Below are positions 13,232-14,097 of a stretch of 14,097 bases of DNA, in pieces. Source of the stretch: Alphaproteobacteria bacterium MarineAlpha3_Bin3. GTDB lineage: Bacteria; Pseudomonadota; Alphaproteobacteria; Rhodospirillales; Casp-alpha2. Numbering within the stretch: the stretch's first letter is position 1; every line of letters begins with the position of its first letter. The stretch lies in contig PTLK01000026.1 of the NCBI GenBank assembly GCA_002938075.1, positions 1-14,097 on the forward strand, in the 5' to 3' direction. The notes under the pieces are model-generated. The model was not told the DNA's origin. It searched no databases and worked only from the letters and a program-made list of their open reading frames with translations. Position numbers and translations under genes: made by a program.

Positions 13232-14097
13232 ATGAACATGACGGGAATCACCATCATCCGGACAGGATGCCAGGCGCCTTGGAAAGAAGCGCTTCGCAAG
13301 GCCGCGATCACCACCCTGGCGGCGGCCCTGGTCTTCATTATTTCGGCCACCGCCGTCAACGCCGCCTCGCGGATCAAGGACATCGTCGATTTTGAAGGCG
13401 TCCGCGACAACATGCTGGTCGGCTACGGTCTGGTGGTCGGCCTCAACAACACCGGTGACACCCTGGCGACTGGCCACTTCACCAAGGAGAGCCTGCAGTC
13501 GATGCTAAATCGGCTCGGCGTCCAGACGACGGATACAGGCCTCAGTTCGAAGAACGTAGCGGCGGTAATGGTGACAGCCTCCCTGCCGCCCTTCTCCCGC
13601 CAGGGCAGCCGCATCGACGTCACCGTCAGCGCCCTTGGCGACGCCGGTAGCCTGTTGGGCGGCACCCTGTTGGTGACCCCGTTGTTGGGCGCCGACAGCG
13701 AGGTCTATGCGGTCGCGCAGGGTCAGTTAGCAGTCGGCGGATTCAAGACCGGCGGCGAGGCGGAAACGGTCACCAAGGGCGTTCCCACCAGCGCCCGCAT
13801 CGCCAGCGGCGGCATCATCGAGCGCGAGCTTGGGTTCGAGTTCGGCAAGTTGACATCCGTGAAGCTGATGCTTCGCAATCCGGATTTCACCACCGCCCGA
13901 CGCATCTCCCAGGCCATCAACGCATTTCTCGGCACCCTGGCGGCCGTCGCCAGCGATACGGCCACCATTCAACTGCGGGTTCCCGACAGCTATCGCGGCA
14001 ACGTGGTCAACCTTCTCACCGATATCGAGCAACTCAGGATCGAGCCCGATCAACTGGCGCGTGTCGTCATCGACGAGCAAACGGGAACCATCGTCAT
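13232..14097 (+). CDS. flgI: Flagellar P-ring protein FlgI (3' end outside window)
   Basis: FlgI forms the periplasmic P ring, the bushing around the rod in the peptidoglycan layer. The window holds 288 codons with no stop; the family is usually about 370 residues, so the C-terminal part is missing. A signal peptide ends at about VNA-A (residue 44 from ATG 13232); the ATG at 13238 would give a slightly shorter version, and no strong ribosome binding site separates them. Conserved FlgI features follow: SRIKDIVDFEGVRDNMLVGYGLVVGLNNTGD (46-76), VAAVMVTASLPPFSRQGSRIDVTVSALGDAGSLLGGTLLVTPL (109-151), and NPDFTTARRISQAIN (216-230). Its chaperone FlgA is encoded at 3948. It has its own sigma-54 promoter with ftr-like sites. 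Confidence 0.96.
   Translation, partial: MNMTGITIIRTGCQAPWKEALRKAAITTLAAALVFIISATAVNAASRIKDIVDFEGVRDNMLVGYGLVVGLNNTGDTLATGHFTKESLQSMLNRLGVQTTDTGLSSKNVAAVMVTASLPPFSRQGSRIDVTVSALGDAGSLLGGTLLVTPLLGADSEVYAVAQGQLAVGGFKTGGEAETVTKGVPTSARIASGGIIERELGFEFGKLTSVKLMLRNPDFTTARRISQAINAFLGTLAAVASDTATIQLRVPDSYRGNVVNLLTDIEQLRIEPDQLARVVIDEQTGTIV

Noticed and set aside
1..14097. Mobile elements, CRISPR arrays, tRNA or rRNA genes
   Set aside because: I saw no transposase or integrase, no regularly spaced repeats and no tRNA or rRNA-like sequence anywhere in the window.

Overview
The window looks like a chromosomal flagellar gene cluster from an alphaproteobacterium, probably of the Rhodospirillales type. The evidence is a FliM and FliL of alphaproteobacterial character, the alphaproteobacteria-specific regulator FliX, a nearly cysteine-free DksA of the alphaproteobacterial kind, a DUF6468-type gene after fliM, and CtrA-like, FlbD(ftr)-like and sigma-54 control sites. 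No genome-level check was possible, so the taxon is an inference.

Layout. On the minus strand at the left edge are fliL, fliM and the first 19 codons of a DUF6468-like membrane protein gene. After a 409-bp divergent control region come flgF, flgG, flgA and flgH on the plus strand (distal rod proteins, P-ring chaperone and L-ring lipoprotein), closed by a strong intrinsic terminator at 5765-5796. Two minus-strand regulatory genes follow: dksA (5828-6244, own sigma-70-type promoter) and fliX (6386-6835). A plus-strand ferric-iron ABC transporter operon, fbpA-fbpB-fbpC (7134-11161), comes next, behind a sigma-70-type promoter flanked by Fur-box-like palindromes. The flagellar theme then resumes with a FlgE-family hook protein (11358-12947) and flgI (P-ring, 13232 to the window end).

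How the parts work together. FliL and FliM belong to the stator/switch part of the motor. FlgF, FlgG, FlgH, FlgI, FlgA and the hook protein form or help assemble the rod, rings and hook. FliX, in Caulobacter, links basal-body assembly to the sigma-54 activator FlbD. Three plus-strand flagellar genes (flgF, the flgE-like gene and flgI) each have a -24/-12 promoter, an IHF-like site just upstream of it, and a CCCGGCAA-type motif about 90-110 bp upstream that resembles an FlbD ftr enhancer. The fliL promoter instead has a CtrA-like TTAA-N7-TTGA site where its -35 box should be. This is the early/late flagellar hierarchy known from Caulobacter, read here directly from DNA.

Most unusual points: an iron-uptake operon lying inside a flagellar cluster; identical enhancer-to-promoter spacing at two late promoters; two small unannotated ORFs with good ribosome binding sites, one before fliX and one overlapping the flgG start; and an extra insert in the hook protein. 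I saw no mobile element, CRISPR array, tRNA or rRNA, and no clear evidence of a wholly new system.
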